Assembly (NCBI RefSeq): GCF_016899725.1
Contig: NZ_JACLYU010000016.1
Span: forward strand, 1 to 36,375
DNA: 36,375 nt
Reading direction: 5' to 3'
Origin: Bifidobacterium pullorum subsp. saeculare
GTDB taxonomy: Bacteria > Actinomycetota > Actinomycetes > Actinomycetales > Bifidobacteriaceae
Part shown: positions 15,407 through 22,411 of the stretch, one piece after another
Position numbering within the stretch: the stretch's first letter is position 1
Layout of the letters: every line of letters starts with the position of its first letter
Notes under the pieces: generated by a model
What the model was told of the DNA's origin: nothing
The model's input: only the letters and a program-made list of their open reading frames with translations
Databases searched by the model: none
Translations under genes and position numbers: made by a program

Positions 15407-16107
15407 CACGCGACTCCTGCGACGGTGTCGGCCACGGCGCGGTAGGCGCCGACAAGCGCGGGCAGTCGCATGGCCGCGTTGGCGGGGCTGGTGGACGGCA
15501 GCTGGACGACGTCCAGGCCGCCTAGGCCGGCGGCGTCGAGCGCCGGCCGGCAGAGGCGGCGGTACAGCTGCGCGGCCTTCGCGCCAGTGGCGAACACACG
15601 CGCGATCCGCGAGGGGCCGATGACGGAGGCCAGGTCGTTGGGCACGGCGTTGCGGATGCTCGTGTCGGAGGCGCCGGCGATGTCGCAGGAGGCGAGCACG
15701 TCCCACAGGGCGACGTGGTGGCGCAGCGCGAAGCGACGGCGCACCTCCACCAGGGCATCGCCGTCGGTCTCCCCCGCTCCGGTCTCCTCGACATCGGCCG
15801 GCATGGCGTCGTCCCGGGCGGGAGGCACGGGCACGCCGGCCCGTGCCATGAGGTCGCGCTGGCGGGCGGTCAAGCAGGAGCCGTCGTCGAAGACGGCGGC
15901 CATGCACGGCCAGAACCGGTTGAGCGGATGCCCGTAGTAGAAGCGCATGGCGCGCGACATGGGGCTGGGCATGGAGCCGAGCACCAGCACCCGGGATTCC
16001 GCATCCCACACCGGTCCGAACCCGTGCTCCACATGCTCCAGCCGCCGCATGCCGTCACGCGCAGGCTCCCGCCGCGCTATGCCGCCACGACCCGTCATCC
16101 GCGCCAT
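15406..16107 (-). CDS. Hypoxanthine/uracil DNA glycosylase (UDG superfamily, DNA-deoxyinosine type)
   Basis: Protein of 233 residues in the uracil-DNA glycosylase superfamily, subgroup annotated as DNA-deoxyinosine glycosylase. Motif 1 is VLVLGSMPSPMSR, followed by the characteristic FYYGHPLNRFWP; motif 2 near the C-terminus is LPSTSPANA. It should excise deaminated bases (hypoxanthine, perhaps uracil) from DNA. An insertion rich in Ala, Glu and Asp (around residues 95-120) separates the halves. ATG 16107 has AGGAA upstream and lies 13 bases after the carboxypeptidase stop; ATG 16050 is a shorter alternative. The downstream gene overlaps its stop by one base. Confidence 0.85.
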   Translation of the reverse strand: MARMTGRGGIARREPARDGMRRLEHVEHGFGPVWDAESRVLVLGSMPSPMSRAMRFYYGHPLNRFWPCMAAVFDDGSCLTARQRDLMARAGVPVPPARDDAMPADVEETGAGETDGDALVEVRRRFALRHHVALWDVLASCDIAGASDTSIRNAVPNDLASVIGPSRIARVFATGAKAAQLYRRLCRPALDAAGLGGLDVVQLPSTSPANAAMRLPALVGAYRAVADTVAGVA

Positions 16108-16120
16108 CCCATTTCCTGCG

Positions 16121-17713
16121 TCAATCGAGGCTGAGGGTGAGGGGACGGGCGGCGGGGCGTTCGTTCATGGCCGGCAGGTCCGCGGCGTCGGCGGCGTAGA
16201 AGCGGCGCAGGTCGTCGGCGAACTTGGCCAGGCTCGGCTCGGAGCTGTACAGCATGTGTCCGGCCGGGTAGTAGGTGAACGCCACGTTGCCGCGGAGGGG
16301 CGCGGGCAGGCCCAGGTGGTCGATGTCGTATTCGGCCTGGCCGAACGGCGTGCACAGGTCGTACAGGCCGTTGCCGATGAGCACCTTGAGCGTCGGCTGG
16401 TGGGCGATCGCCGCCGCCAGGTCGGGGATCACGTTGGGGAACGGGACCGTGTGGTCCTCCTCGACGGGCAGGCCGGCGGGCTGCGTGTGCCACCAAGTCC
16501 AGCTCTTCTCGCCGGTGGGGTTGCTCCATTCGATGTCGGCGAAGCCCTTGCGCTCCTCCTTGCCGTCCCAGCCGAGCTCGTCGCGCAGGTACGCGTTGCA
16601 CAGGCTCGAATAGGCCGGGTCGAGCCAGGCGTCGTCCACGACGAAGGTCTCCGCCTCGCCGGTGCGGTCCAGGTCGTAACCGGCCACGCGCCCGTCGTAG
16701 CGGCCCACGATCCTGCCCTCGCTTCGCAGCAGCGACTTGCGGAAGCGCATGTCGATGACGCGCAGATCGGAGTCAGCCACATAGTCCGCGTCCAGGCCGG
16801 TGAGCTCGGCGTAGCGTTCGGCCACGCGCCGCCTGGTCGCCGCGTCGAGCGAAGCGCCGGCGGACAGGGCCAGGCGCAGCGGCCCGTTGGCGAAGGCGCG
16901 CGCCCGGTCCAGGAACTCCGCCTGATCGATGCCCTGCCCGGCGCGGCCATGGTACTGGGCGACGGAGGCGTAGGTCGGGAAATAGCCGACATAGAACTGG
17001 TCGGACGTGGCGAACACGTGCTCGTAGTTGAGGATGTTGGAGATGAGGATGACGCCGTTGAGGGCGACGCCGTCCTGCTGGAGGCGGTGGGCGAGCGCGG
17101 CGCCGCGCGTGGTGCCGTAGGATTCGCCGAGCACGTACTTGGGCGAGTTCCAGCGGTGGCGGCGGCTCAGGTAGGCGCGGATGAACGCGCTGAACGCCTT
17201 GACGTCGCCGTCCACGCCCCACAGCTCGCCCTTGGCTTTGTCGGCGATCTGCGAGAAGCCGGCGCCGGGCGCGTCGACGAACACCAGGTCGGAGTCGGGC
17301 AGCAGCGTGTGCTGGTTGTCGACGAGCCGATACGGGGCGGCGGGCACGGGCGCCGCGTCGGGCACGTCGATGCGCTTGGGGGCGATGGAGCCCATGAGCA
17401 GGAAGGTGGTGGAGGAGCCGGGGCCGCCGTTGAAGATGAAGGTGACGGGGCGGGCGGGGTCGGCCTTGCCGCTCTGTGCGTCGACCAAGTCGAACGCCGC
17501 GTAGAAGACGCTGGCGGCGGGTTTGGTCTTCGCTCCGTCGATGCGGAGGGTGCCGACGGTCGCCTCGTAGGCGAGTTCCGCGCCGTTGAGGGCGATGGCG
17601 TGGCGCGTCGTGGTCGCCTTGTCCTCGGGCAGCGTCTGTTCCGCCGCTCCGCCCTTGGACTGGTCCTTGCCGTCCGTGGCCGCGGTTGCCGCGGTCGTGT
17701 TCTCCTCGCTCAT
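16121..17713 (-). CDS. Peptidase S10 (serine carboxypeptidase family)
   Basis: Protein of 530 residues with the full set of S10 features: the oxyanion segment FNGGPGSSTTF near residues 94-104, the nucleophile Ser198 in LGESYGT, a catalytic Asp in IGNGLYDLCTPF and a catalytic His in YYPAGHMLYSS near the C-terminus. It should release C-terminal residues from peptides. No signal peptide is visible; the N-terminus is Thr/Ala/Lys-rich, so the enzyme is probably cytoplasmic, unlike the vacuolar eukaryotic members. It leads a tightly packed minus-strand run with the DNA glycosylase and DUF1287 genes. The start ATG 17713 is behind GGAAGGACGG. Confidence 0.9.
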   Translation of the reverse strand: MSEENTTAATAATDGKDQSKGGAAEQTLPEDKATTTRHAIALNGAELAYEATVGTLRIDGAKTKPAASVFYAAFDLVDAQSGKADPARPVTFIFNGGPGSSTTFLLMGSIAPKRIDVPDAAPVPAAPYRLVDNQHTLLPDSDLVFVDAPGAGFSQIADKAKGELWGVDGDVKAFSAFIRAYLSRRHRWNSPKYVLGESYGTTRGAALAHRLQQDGVALNGVILISNILNYEHVFATSDQFYVGYFPTYASVAQYHGRAGQGIDQAEFLDRARAFANGPLRLALSAGASLDAATRRRVAERYAELTGLDADYVADSDLRVIDMRFRKSLLRSEGRIVGRYDGRVAGYDLDRTGEAETFVVDDAWLDPAYSSLCNAYLRDELGWDGKEERKGFADIEWSNPTGEKSWTWWHTQPAGLPVEEDHTVPFPNVIPDLAAAIAHQPTLKVLIGNGLYDLCTPFGQAEYDIDHLGLPAPLRGNVAFTYYPAGHMLYSSEPSLAKFADDLRRFYAADAADLPAMNERPAARPLTLSLD

Positions 17714-17819
17714 GCTCTCCGTCCTTCCCTCGCTTGGGATGGGCCGGCAGCGTCATCGTCCGCCGGACCCGCGTGTGATGCCGATGGCAGGTTAGCGCGT
17801 CAGCCAGACGCCGATGGGC

Positions 17820-18170
17820 CTACGCCCGCCACTGGCAGCGGGCGAGGTCGACCTTCCAGCCGGAGGCGCCGGCATTGTCCTTGTCCGCCTCGGCCGGCGG
17901 GATGAAGCGCACACCCTCCTCCTCCAGCAGGCGCCGTTGTTCGTCCGGGCCGCCGAAGGCGAAGCCGGGCGCCAGGGAGCCGTCGCGGAACACCACACGA
18001 TGGCAGGGCACCACCCCCGGCTCCTGGTTGGCGTGCAGAGCGAAGCCTACGAAGCGCGCGCTGCGGGGCGCGCCGGCGAGCGCCGCCACCTGCCCGTAGG
18101 TGGCGACGCATCCGCGCGGGATGCGTTTGACCACGTCGTAGACGCGTGCGTTGAATCCTGTTGAGGCCAT
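17820..18170 (-). CDS. MGMT-type (6-O-alkylguanine DNA methyltransferase, DNA-binding domain) protein
   Basis: Small protein of 116 residues that consists of the MGMT helix-turn-helix/active-site domain alone. The alkyl-acceptor motif is intact as VPCHRVV, so it is not the Cys-less ATL type. The DNA-binding segment reads GCVATYGQVAALAG. The N-terminal ribonuclease-like domain of Ogt/Ada is absent, as in many short bacterial members. Two starts exist: ATG 18179 and ATG 18170. Neither has a good ribosome binding site; 18170 has AATAAT seven bases upstream, fitting a leaderless mRNA. The role is probably repair or recognition of O6-alkylguanine. Confidence 0.85.
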   Translation of the reverse strand: MASTGFNARVYDVVKRIPRGCVATYGQVAALAGAPRSARFVGFALHANQEPGVVPCHRVVFRDGSLAPGFAFGGPDEQRRLLEEEGVRFIPPAEADKDNAGASGWKVDLARCQWRA

Positions 18171-18255
18171 GTGCCCCATTATTCCACCGCCTCGTGCGCT
18201 CCTCCCTTACAATGGAGGGACAGGGACGCGATGATGCGCAGGGAGGGGTGACGCC

Positions 18256-18984
18256 ATGGGATGGTTCAGACGGCTCAAGCATGACAACGGCTATGTCTCC
18301 CCGTTCGACGTGGATGAGACGAAGCCCTACATCGACCCCGGCAAGGTCCTCGAACGCGAGACCAAGGCCAAGAACCGGCGCCGCCAGCGCGACGCGGCCC
18401 GGCAGGCGCACCAGGACGTCGCCAAGCAGCGCATCCGGCAGGAGGCGAAGCACCGCCGGTACGACGATTCCGCGGCCGGGCGGCGCACGGAACGGGCCCC
18501 GGGCCGGGGCGCCGACGTCGGCTCGGCCCGGGCCGCTGTGCCGGGGCCGGCTCCGACACAGCGGCGCCAGCCCGCGGATCGCCCGTCTTCCGGCGGCACT
18601 GGGCACGGTTTGTCGAACGGCAGGCTGGCGGTGGCGGTCGTCTGCCTGGTGGCGGCGGTGTTCGTGGGATTCGGCAGTTCCTTCCTGGTCGGCATCATCC
18701 CGCTCCTGCTCGCCTGGGCGTTCCTGCCGCGCAAGGCCGGCGCCACCGGCGGCCCATCCCGCAGGACGCGCGTCATCGTCGCCCTCGTCACGACCGCGCT
18801 CATCGTCATCGTCGTCGCGGCGTCGGGCGTGACCGCGGCCGTGAACCGTCTCTCCGACGGCACGGGGCGCAGTGTCTCCCTGGCCGAACGCCATGTCACC
18901 GAGGGCACCGTGCCGCGGGTGCGGGAACGCACCGGCACGTTCCGTCTGGGCCAACGGCCCGACGCGGGCCGGGTCAGCGTTTGA
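18256..18984 (+). CDS. Hypothetical membrane protein with basic N-terminal half
   Basis: Protein of 242 residues that I do not recognise. Residues 1-115 are hydrophilic and strongly basic (VLERETKAKNRRRQRDAARQ and similar, probably helical), with a low-complexity Arg/Pro/Gly stretch. Two hydrophobic segments follow around residues 120-155 and one around 170-195. The C-terminal tail of about 45 residues is polar. ATG 18256 is preceded by GGGAGGGG. The gene is divergent from the MGMT-type gene, and its last 11 bases overlap the convergent membrane gene. The basic cytoplasmic head could bind nucleic acid or lipid, but nothing shows it. Confidence 0.7.
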   Translation: MGWFRRLKHDNGYVSPFDVDETKPYIDPGKVLERETKAKNRRRQRDAARQAHQDVAKQRIRQEAKHRRYDDSAAGRRTERAPGRGADVGSARAAVPGPAPTQRRQPADRPSSGGTGHGLSNGRLAVAVVCLVAAVFVGFGSSFLVGIIPLLLAWAFLPRKAGATGGPSRRTRVIVALVTTALIVIVVAASGVTAAVNRLSDGTGRSVSLAERHVTEGTVPRVRERTGTFRLGQRPDAGRVSV

Positions 18985-19342
18985 ACGCGCCGATGAGCAT
19001 GCACTGGTAGCCGATCCAGGCGACGATCGCCAGCAAGCGCACGATGCCGAAGCCGCCGAGCACGGCCAGCACGACCAGAAGTCCCAGGGCGTAGCCGACC
19101 GCCGCCTTCCACAGCCAGGGCACGTCCTTGGCGGCCATGCGCGCCTTGACCACGGCGATGGCCAGGCAGCCCGCGGCGATCACGGCGAATAGCACGAGTT
19201 CCACGATGCGGGGAGTGCGGTTCACGTCGGTCACGGCCGTGTGGAATGCCGTGAACCACATGACCAGTGCCAGCGTGTACAGCAGCTCCGCGTAGGCGAA
19301 ATACCCGTTGCCTGTGCCGTTGCCCTGCCCCTGCCGAACCAT
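18974..19342 (-). CDS. Small conserved-looking membrane protein
   Basis: Protein of 122 residues with four hydrophobic helices (about 15-35, 46-66, 78-98 and 100-118) and short polar loops. I do not recognise the family; the layout is like small DUF-type four-helix membrane proteins of Actinobacteria. The annotated ATG 19342 has only a weak upstream purine stretch. The 3' end overlaps the convergent plus-strand gene by 11 bases. Confidence 0.65.
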   Translation of the reverse strand: MVRQGQGNGTGNGYFAYAELLYTLALVMWFTAFHTAVTDVNRTPRIVELVLFAVIAAGCLAIAVVKARMAAKDVPWLWKAAVGYALGLLVVLAVLGGFGIVRLLAIVAWIGYQCMLIGAFKR

Positions 19343-19447
19343 CCGGCCTCCATCCGCTCATGCGGGCCACGCCCGCGCATATCCCGTGATTGCGAGGGAC
19401 CATCCTAGGCCGGGGAACGGATATCATGCCCGGCGACGGAGCGCATA

Positions 19448-19498
19448 CGCGAGGGGCGGCGGGTGCGCGGCCATGCCACGCGCCCGCCGCCCCTCGCG
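19448..19498. terminator. Very strong hairpin downstream of the PNPOx-family gene
   Basis: A perfect 16-bp stem (19448-19463 with 19483-19498) continues inward with seven further pairs, one of them T-G, around a short loop. It starts 14 bases after the stop codon at 19513. No T-tract follows on the minus strand. Confidence 0.55.
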
Positions 19499-19512
19499 GT
19501 GACGGCCGAGGA

Positions 19513-19917
19513 TCAGTCCTTGGCGATGGTGGTGCCGGCGGTGGCACCGGAGGTGAGGTCCTGGATCTCGGTGACCTCGAGCACGGGGATGACCGCGGGC
19601 TTCTTGGTGCCCTTCTCCTCGGCCACCTTCACCTGCGCCTCGTAGATGGCGTCGTCGCTGTGCAGCGTCACGGTGCCGCGGAAGCGGTAGCCCTTCTTCT
19701 CGGCGAGGTTCGCGAACGCGATGACCAGCGGCGAGCCGGCCTTGAGGTTCTCGTACGTTTTGCCTGCGGTGCGCTCATGGTAGGCGATGTGGCCGTCGTC
19801 CAGCACGAACAGCGACATCTTCGGGCCCAGGTCGAGCTGGCCGTCCTTGTCGATGGTGGCGACCCAACCCAGGTTGTTCGCGATGAAGTCCTTCATCTCA
19901 GCGGTGAGCAGTGCCAT
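19513..19917 (-). CDS. Pyridoxamine 5'-phosphate oxidase-family flavoprotein
   Basis: Protein of 134 residues forming a single split-barrel domain of the PNPOx-like family, with the typical VATIDKDGQLDLGPKMSLF and YRFRGTVTLH strands. These small proteins bind FMN or related flavins; substrates vary and it need not act on vitamin B6. ATG 19917 is chosen because AAGGAAAGGAAG lies directly upstream; the frame is open for 30 more codons without features. A candidate -10 (TAGGGT) lies about 40 bases upstream on the same strand. Confidence 0.8.
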   Translation of the reverse strand: MALLTAEMKDFIANNLGWVATIDKDGQLDLGPKMSLFVLDDGHIAYHERTAGKTYENLKAGSPLVIAFANLAEKKGYRFRGTVTLHSDDAIYEAQVKVAEEKGTKKPAVIPVLEVTEIQDLTSGATAGTTIAKD

Positions 19918-20015
19918 GTTGCTTCCTTTCCTTGGATGGGAAACGTTCGGACACCTCCACCCTACTGCATCGCCATGGGGCGGCGCCATCGCCAGGACGC
20001 CCGCCACGCCGTGGT

Positions 20016-20029
20016 GTGAGGAACCTCAC
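20016..20029. promoter_or_regulatory. Perfect inverted repeat GTGAGG-AA-CCTCAC
   Basis: Two 6-base arms separated by AA, between the divergent PNPOx-family and nitroreductase genes. The size and symmetry suit a dimeric regulator. The regulator is unknown. Confidence 0.3.
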
Positions 20030-20261
20030 CATGGCCGCGCCGACGGGGCCGACGGGGCGCGCGGGACCGGCCGATGGAGCCGATGGCATCGGGCCGGGAC
20101 AAGCGGCGCCACAAGGAGAGATGCGGCCATAGTCGCGAGGCATAGGGGGAAGAAAATCGAAAGAAGGGAAGCATGCATCGGACGGGGCGCCGTCGCCGCG
20201 TTCATCGCGCTCCCGAAGCCCATACCACAACCCGGGAGTGCCCTCTCGTTCGTCCCCTTGC

Positions 20262-20289
20262 TTGCCTTCCCTCCGCAGCTCACTATACG
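20262..20289 (+). promoter_or_regulatory. Candidate promoter for the nitroreductase gene
   Basis: TTGCCT (20262-20267) and TATACG (20284-20289) are 16 bases apart. The same -10 hexamer and spacing occur in the promoter at 14511-14538. The transcript would have a leader of about 125 bases. Confidence 0.4.
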
Positions 20290-20340
20290 CGCATTCCGCC
20301 CGTGGCGTAGGATTTGCCTTCGAAATGTAACCAAGGTCAC

Positions 20341-20361
20341 GATTCATGCCTGTCATGATTC
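20341..20361. promoter_or_regulatory. Imperfect palindrome in the nitroreductase leader
   Basis: GATTCATG and CATGATTC are arranged around CCTGT; seven of eight arm positions are symmetric. It lies downstream of the candidate promoter, where a repressor could block elongation. No regulator is assigned. Confidence 0.25.
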
Positions 20362-20418
20362 CCACCCCGCGCCGCCGCGAGGCGGGAACGGCTGGCGCAT
20401 AGGACAAGGAGACGGACA

Positions 20419-21135
20419 ATGCCCCTCGATCTCGGCGAGGCGATGGAACGCCGCCATGCGGTGCGCGAATACACGGACGAGCCGGTCGGCGCCGACGCGA
20501 TGGACGTGTTGCGCGCGCAGGCCGCCGCATGCAACGCACAGAGCGGGCTCGGCATCCAGTTGGTCGAGGACGACGCCGACGCGTTCGGCGGATGTCCGAC
20601 GCATTACGGGCGCTTCCGCGGCGTGCGCCATGCCATCGCGCTCGTCGGCCCGGACGACCCGGCCCGTCCGGCCTCGTTGGACGAGCAGGTGGGCTATTAC
20701 GGCGAACGGCTGGCGTTGACGGCCACGGCGCTCGGTTTGGCGACCTCGTGGGCGGTGCTCCATGAGACGACGGAGCATCAGGGTCGTTGGACGATCGGCG
20801 CGGGCGAGCGCATGCCCGCGGCCATCGCGTTCGGCCATGGAGCGCGCGAGGGCCGCCCCCACCGCAGCAAGCCCGAGGATGAGCTGGGCGCCGTGGAGCA
20901 CGGCTCCTACGCCCAGGCCCCGGCATGGTTCCGGGCGGGCGTGCGTGCCGCGATGCTGGCGCCCAGCGCGCTGGGCAAGCAGCCGTTCCGCCTGGTGCTG
21001 CTGGCCGATGGCCGCACGGTGCGCGCGGAGGCGTTGGATGGGCTGCAGCCGTGGATCGGATTGGGCATCGCCCGCCTACATTTCGAGCTGGGCGCCGGCG
21101 GCGCGGACTTTGTCTGGGACCGTCCGCTCGGCTGA
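20419..21135 (+). CDS. Nitroreductase-family flavoprotein
   Basis: Protein of 238 residues resembling the two-lobed nitroreductase group in which two half-domains sit in one chain. The N-terminus has the family motif MERRHAVREYTDEPV (FMN phosphate contacts by the Arg pair), the centre has YYGERLALTATALGLATSW, and a second lobe carries MLAPSALGKQPFRLVLLADG. It should bind FMN and reduce quinones, nitro compounds or similar with NAD(P)H; the physiological substrate is unknown. AAGGAGACGG precedes ATG 20419. Confidence 0.82.
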   Translation: MPLDLGEAMERRHAVREYTDEPVGADAMDVLRAQAAACNAQSGLGIQLVEDDADAFGGCPTHYGRFRGVRHAIALVGPDDPARPASLDEQVGYYGERLALTATALGLATSWAVLHETTEHQGRWTIGAGERMPAAIAFGHGAREGRPHRSKPEDELGAVEHGSYAQAPAWFRAGVRAAMLAPSALGKQPFRLVLLADGRTVRAEALDGLQPWIGLGIARLHFELGAGGADFVWDRPLG

Positions 21136-21293
21136 GACCCTGGCCACGGGGCGCCACTGGCCACGGATTCGCCCCCGATTGCCTGTGCGCCGGCTGGGCG
21201 TCGCTCGGAACGATCTGGGAAAGTTGTGACGAAACCGGGCTTTTCACCGCAGGCTGAGCGTACCCCCGTCGTTTCGCGTTACGGTCGGGAGAC

Positions 21294-22334
21294 GTGAGGA
21301 ATTTCTTCAAAGGCATCTCCTGGTCGCAGATCGCGGCCGGCGCGTTGGCGGCGGTCACCTCGTTCCTGCTGTCCGCGAAGATCGGCATCGCCGGCTCGGT
21401 CATCGGCGTGGCGGTCGGCTCCATCGTGTCCGCGGTCGCATCGCAGATCTACCGCAACATCATCAACGCCTCGAACGAGAAGCTGCTGGCGGTCGCCGGG
21501 CTCTCCCCCGACGGGGCCGACGGGGCGACTTCCGACGGCGGGGACGGCGCCGACGACCGGACCCGTGTCCTCGGCGACATCACCGCCCCGTCCGCCCCGC
21601 CGGCGCCCCCGCTCGGCGCCGGGGCCGGTGACGAGACCCGCGTCATCGCGCTGGATGCGACGGCTCACGCCGTGGGACGGGGCCGCTCCGTGGCCGGGCG
21701 CGCCGGCGACGCGGCGCGCCATGGCGTGACGGGCACCGGGCCGCTCGAACGCTCCCGCATGCGCCGCAACAAGCGCATCGCCATCGTCGTCGCAGTGGCC
21801 AGCGCATTGGCGGCGGTCGGCATCACGGCGGGCATCATCATGGCCGTCACCGGAGGCCAGGGCACCGACAGCGTGGTGCGTGACCTCGTCAGCCAGCAGA
21901 CCACGCGGCAGGCTCCGTCCGACACCGACCAGAACCAGTCCCCCTCCGGCGACGGCGCGTCCCGGACCGACGGCGACAGCACTCGGCGGGACGAGCAGGA
22001 CGGGGATGCCCTCTCCGGCACCGACGAGGGCACGGATTCCTCCGGCACCCAGCAGGGCACGGACGCCGACCGCACCGGTTCCACGGGAGGCGAGCAGTCC
22101 ACCGCCCCGTCCGACGGCCAGACCGGCACGTCCACGGACCAGTCCGGCGCTACTCCACAGTCCGGTTCCTCCGCCCCGCAGAGTTCCACGCCGCCCTCCG
22201 GCTCCTCGCAGGGCGGCGCCACGGCCGGCTCCGGCTCCGGCTCGTCCGCCCCATCCACCTCCGGCGGCCAGTCCTCGAATGACACAGCGACCGGCGGGCA
22301 GACGTCGGGCGGCGGCGCCGGGTCCGCCGACTGA
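21294..22334 (+). CDS. Membrane protein with long Ser/Thr/Gly-rich tail, function unknown
   Basis: Protein of 346 residues starting at GTG 21294 behind GGGAG. Residues 10-60 form one or two hydrophobic helices (SQIAAGALAAVTSFLLSAK and the next). A Gly/Asp/Pro-rich linker follows, then a basic stretch RMRRNKRI and a strong membrane helix near residues 162-186. The last 150 residues are low-complexity, rich in Ser, Thr, Gly, Asp and Gln, and probably lie outside the cell. No catalytic motif, LPXTG or known domain is visible. The tail looks like a wall-spanning or glycosylated linker without a terminal domain. Confidence 0.75.
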   Translation: MRNFFKGISWSQIAAGALAAVTSFLLSAKIGIAGSVIGVAVGSIVSAVASQIYRNIINASNEKLLAVAGLSPDGADGATSDGGDGADDRTRVLGDITAPSAPPAPPLGAGAGDETRVIALDATAHAVGRGRSVAGRAGDAARHGVTGTGPLERSRMRRNKRIAIVVAVASALAAVGITAGIIMAVTGGQGTDSVVRDLVSQQTTRQAPSDTDQNQSPSGDGASRTDGDSTRRDEQDGDALSGTDEGTDSSGTQQGTDADRTGSTGGEQSTAPSDGQTGTSTDQSGATPQSGSSAPQSSTPPSGSSQGGATAGSGSGSSAPSTSGGQSSNDTATGGQTSGGGAGSAD

Positions 22335-22411
22335 TCCGCCACGGCGCATCGGGCATGGGGCCTGGGCCGCCGGCGGCGTTCCAAGTCTCCCCCTGTGCGA
22401 GAATCGAGACC

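Larger units (their letters stand above)
19918..20418. other. 500-base intergenic region between divergent flavoprotein genes
   Basis: No credible gene is seen in either strand; the long frames that cross it have poor composition and no ribosome binding sites. It holds short repeats of CCGACGGGGC (20040-20060), a 14-base inverted repeat (20016-20029), a promoter pointing right (20262-20289) and an imperfect palindrome (20341-20361). The stretch 20110-20380 is less G+C-rich than the surroundings. Confidence 0.5.
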
